A DNA stretch of 64,000 nt from Yinghuangia seranimata (lineage in GTDB: Bacteria > Actinomycetota > Actinomycetes > Streptomycetales > Streptomycetaceae), in contig NZ_JASAOI010000054.1 of NCBI RefSeq assembly GCF_029953285.1, positions 1 through 64,000 on the forward strand, in the 5' to 3' direction. This document shows, one piece after another, positions 62,744 to 64,000 of this stretch. The translations under genes and the position numbers were made by a program. Every line of letters starts with the position of its first letter. Within the stretch, counting starts at the first letter, position 1. The notes below the pieces were generated by a model. That model worked only from the letters and a program-made list of their open reading frames with translations, ran no database searches and was not told the DNA's origin.

Positions 62744-62865
62744 GAGGCGTACACCCCTTCCAGGCGGGGCATGTTTGTTCACGGGAGCCCCGGAAAGTCC
62801 AAGCCCCTTGACGCCTGCGCGCAAGGGGCTCTTGCGGGGAGAGGTTACCTGAGGAAGGACGACCG

Positions 62866-63888
62866 GTGTCGGCCGAGCGCGCGCTGCTCGTGATCACAGA
62901 CCCCGCGGCACGCTCGGCGGACGGCGAGTCGGTACGGGTCGCGCTCGACGTTTTGCGGGCCGCGGCCCCCGCGAAGATCGTCGTTCCCACCGATTCGGCC
63001 GATCTCGAACGGGCGCTCGCGCGTCGCGGCCGTCGGCGTGTCGTGGTCGTCGCCGGCGACGGCGGACTGCACACCGTCGTGCGCCTCCTCGACCGCGCCG
63101 GCGAGCTAGCCGGGACGCCGCTCGGCGTCGTCCCGGTCGACACCCGCGCACTCCCGGCCGCCGCCGACGACGCGCACGCGATGGCCCACGCGCTGGGCCT
63201 GCCAAGCGAACCCGCGAAGGCGGCGCGCGTCGCGCTCGGCGAGCACGAGCGCCCGCACGACCTGTTGTGCGACGACCTCGGCGGGGTCGCGCTGCGCTCG
63301 GTGCGGATCGGGAACGGGGTGCGCGCGGCGCGTCCGGCGGCCGCGGCGGGGCTGGTCGGGCGGCGTGGCTGGCGGTCGATCTGGGACCGCGCGGCGCACA
63401 CCGTGACGGCGGCGGTCGGGCCCGCGGGGCACCGGCTGCGCGTCGAGGCGGACGGCCGCGTCATCGCCGACGTCGACCAGCCGGTGCTCTCGGTGCATGT
63501 GGGATGTGACGATCGTGACATCTGCCCGGCAGTGTCCGTGAACGGGTCCGGCTCGCCGTCCGTAATCATGCAGGAACGGTCCGCCAACATCGCGGAGCCC
63601 GCTGTCGGCACCGCGACGGTGCTGGTGACGGCCTATCCCTCGGCGGGCCGCTTCGGTCTGCCGGCCCAGACGCGCGGGACCGCCGCCCGTCCCGCTCCGG
63701 GCGACGACGGCGACCCCGACGCCGGGCCGCCGCCCGCCGCGCACCTCGAGGTGCGGGCGCGCGAGATCACGGTGTGCGGACCGGACTTCACGTACGAGGC
63801 CGACAACCAGGCCACCGGGCCGGTACGGCTGCGGACGTGGACGCTGCGGCCGGGGGCGTGGCGGCTGTACGTGCCCGCGTCGAGCTGA
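62866..63888 (+). CDS. Diacylglycerol kinase catalytic domain-like protein
   Basis: A 340-residue protein with the N-terminal domain of lipid/DAG kinases ([17 protein letters not shown]..., [31 protein letters not shown]). The nucleotide motif GGDGT reads AGDGG (residues 63-67), and the usual GTxNDFAR reads DTRALPAAA, so activity may be altered or lost. C-terminal beta-rich half as in YegS-type proteins. GAGGAAGGA lies 7 bases before GTG 62866. Divergent from purA, a common pairing in Streptomyces. Confidence 0.75.
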   Translation: MSAERALLVITDPAARSADGESVRVALDVLRAAAPAKIVVPTDSADLERALARRGRRRVVVVAGDGGLHTVVRLLDRAGELAGTPLGVVPVDTRALPAAADDAHAMAHALGLPSEPAKAARVALGEHERPHDLLCDDLGGVALRSVRIGNGVRAARPAAAAGLVGRRGWRSIWDRAAHTVTAAVGPAGHRLRVEADGRVIADVDQPVLSVHVGCDDRDICPAVSVNGSGSPSVIMQERSANIAEPAVGTATVLVTAYPSAGRFGLPAQTRGTAARPAPGDDGDPDAGPPPAAHLEVRAREITVCGPDFTYEADNQATGPVRLRTWTLRPGAWRLYVPASS

Positions 63889-63932
63889 CGCCGGGCGGCG
63901 GAAGCCGGAAGCCGGGAGCGGCACGCAACAGG

Positions 63933-63970
63933 ACGGCCCGCGGCGGCCGCGAGGCCGAACCGCGGGCCGT
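63933..63970. terminator. Terminator after the DAG-kinase-like gene
   Basis: Perfect 11-bp stem ACGGCCCGCGG / CCGCGGGCCGT. A minus-strand stop codon (TGA, 63987-63989, preceded by Phe-Glu-Gly codons) suggests a convergent gene cut off by the window end. Confidence 0.7.
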
Positions 63971-64000
63971 GCCCGACGGGTTGGCGTCAGCCCTCGAAGA

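Overview
The window is a piece of a high-GC actinomycete chromosome, most likely a Streptomyces-type organism (Streptomycetaceae or close kin). The evidence is third-position G/C bias throughout, GTG starts, GTGA/ATGA overlaps, and actinobacterial marker genes: bldC (its 68-residue product matches the S. coelicolor protein as I remember it), lsr2, a DUF3073 gene, a Val/Leu dehydrogenase gene and a CGNR zinc-finger gene. No prophage, IS element, integrase, CRISPR array or rRNA operon was seen.

Layout. 1-10 kb: an MmpL-type exporter (-) with a possible short leader ORF, tRNA-Glu/Asp/Phe (-), a small zinc metallopeptidase, a crcB pair (fluoride channel), a Pro/Glu-rich membrane protein, and a DEAD-box RNA helicase with an Arg/Asp/Gly repeat tail. 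10-26 kb (accessory): a thioesterase, a membrane-anchored solute-binding/VWA protein, tRNA-Lys, a DUF4232 lipoprotein, a caspase-like protease with an EF-hand loop, several regulators (CGNR, GlxA-type, SigG-type ECF, AraC), an APC permease, two 14-TM MFS exporters and two ABM monooxygenases. 26-35 kb: an ArsR-type regulator coupled to an FtsX-type permease without a neighbouring ATPase, then a branched-chain amino-acid ABC system (TetR regulator, substrate-binding lipoprotein, one LivH-LivM-LivF fusion polypeptide, LivG).

35-64 kb holds the core block. bldC, a conserved gene of unknown function, vdh and the DUF3073 gene are followed by eight purine-synthesis genes, all on the minus strand: purM, purF, purL-purQ-purS (translationally coupled), purC, purD and purA. 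Together they encode GAR synthetase, FGAM synthase (three subunits), AIR synthetase, SAICAR synthetase, amidophosphoribosyltransferase and adenylosuccinate synthetase. Between them lie a WXG100-like gene coupled to an NlpC/P60 hydrolase gene, a LuxR regulator, lsr2, two tRNA-Gly genes, a dimethylformamidase-beta-like secreted protein, a degenerate M48-like membrane protein, an ECF sigma factor with a membrane partner and a small secreted protein, a GntR regulator, a class III aminotransferase and a DAG-kinase-like protein.

The most interesting non-coding signals are a cluster of five DnaA-box 9-mers between purS and lsr2, a multi-site operator region between an MFS exporter and an ABM monooxygenase (25.47-25.63 kb), a palindrome upstream of the ArsR/FtsX pair, a Zur-box-like palindrome in a gene-free stretch near 35.36 kb, a perfect 21-bp inverted repeat between purL and the luxR gene, and a 129-bp tract of only G and C near 50.0 kb that may be an assembly artefact.
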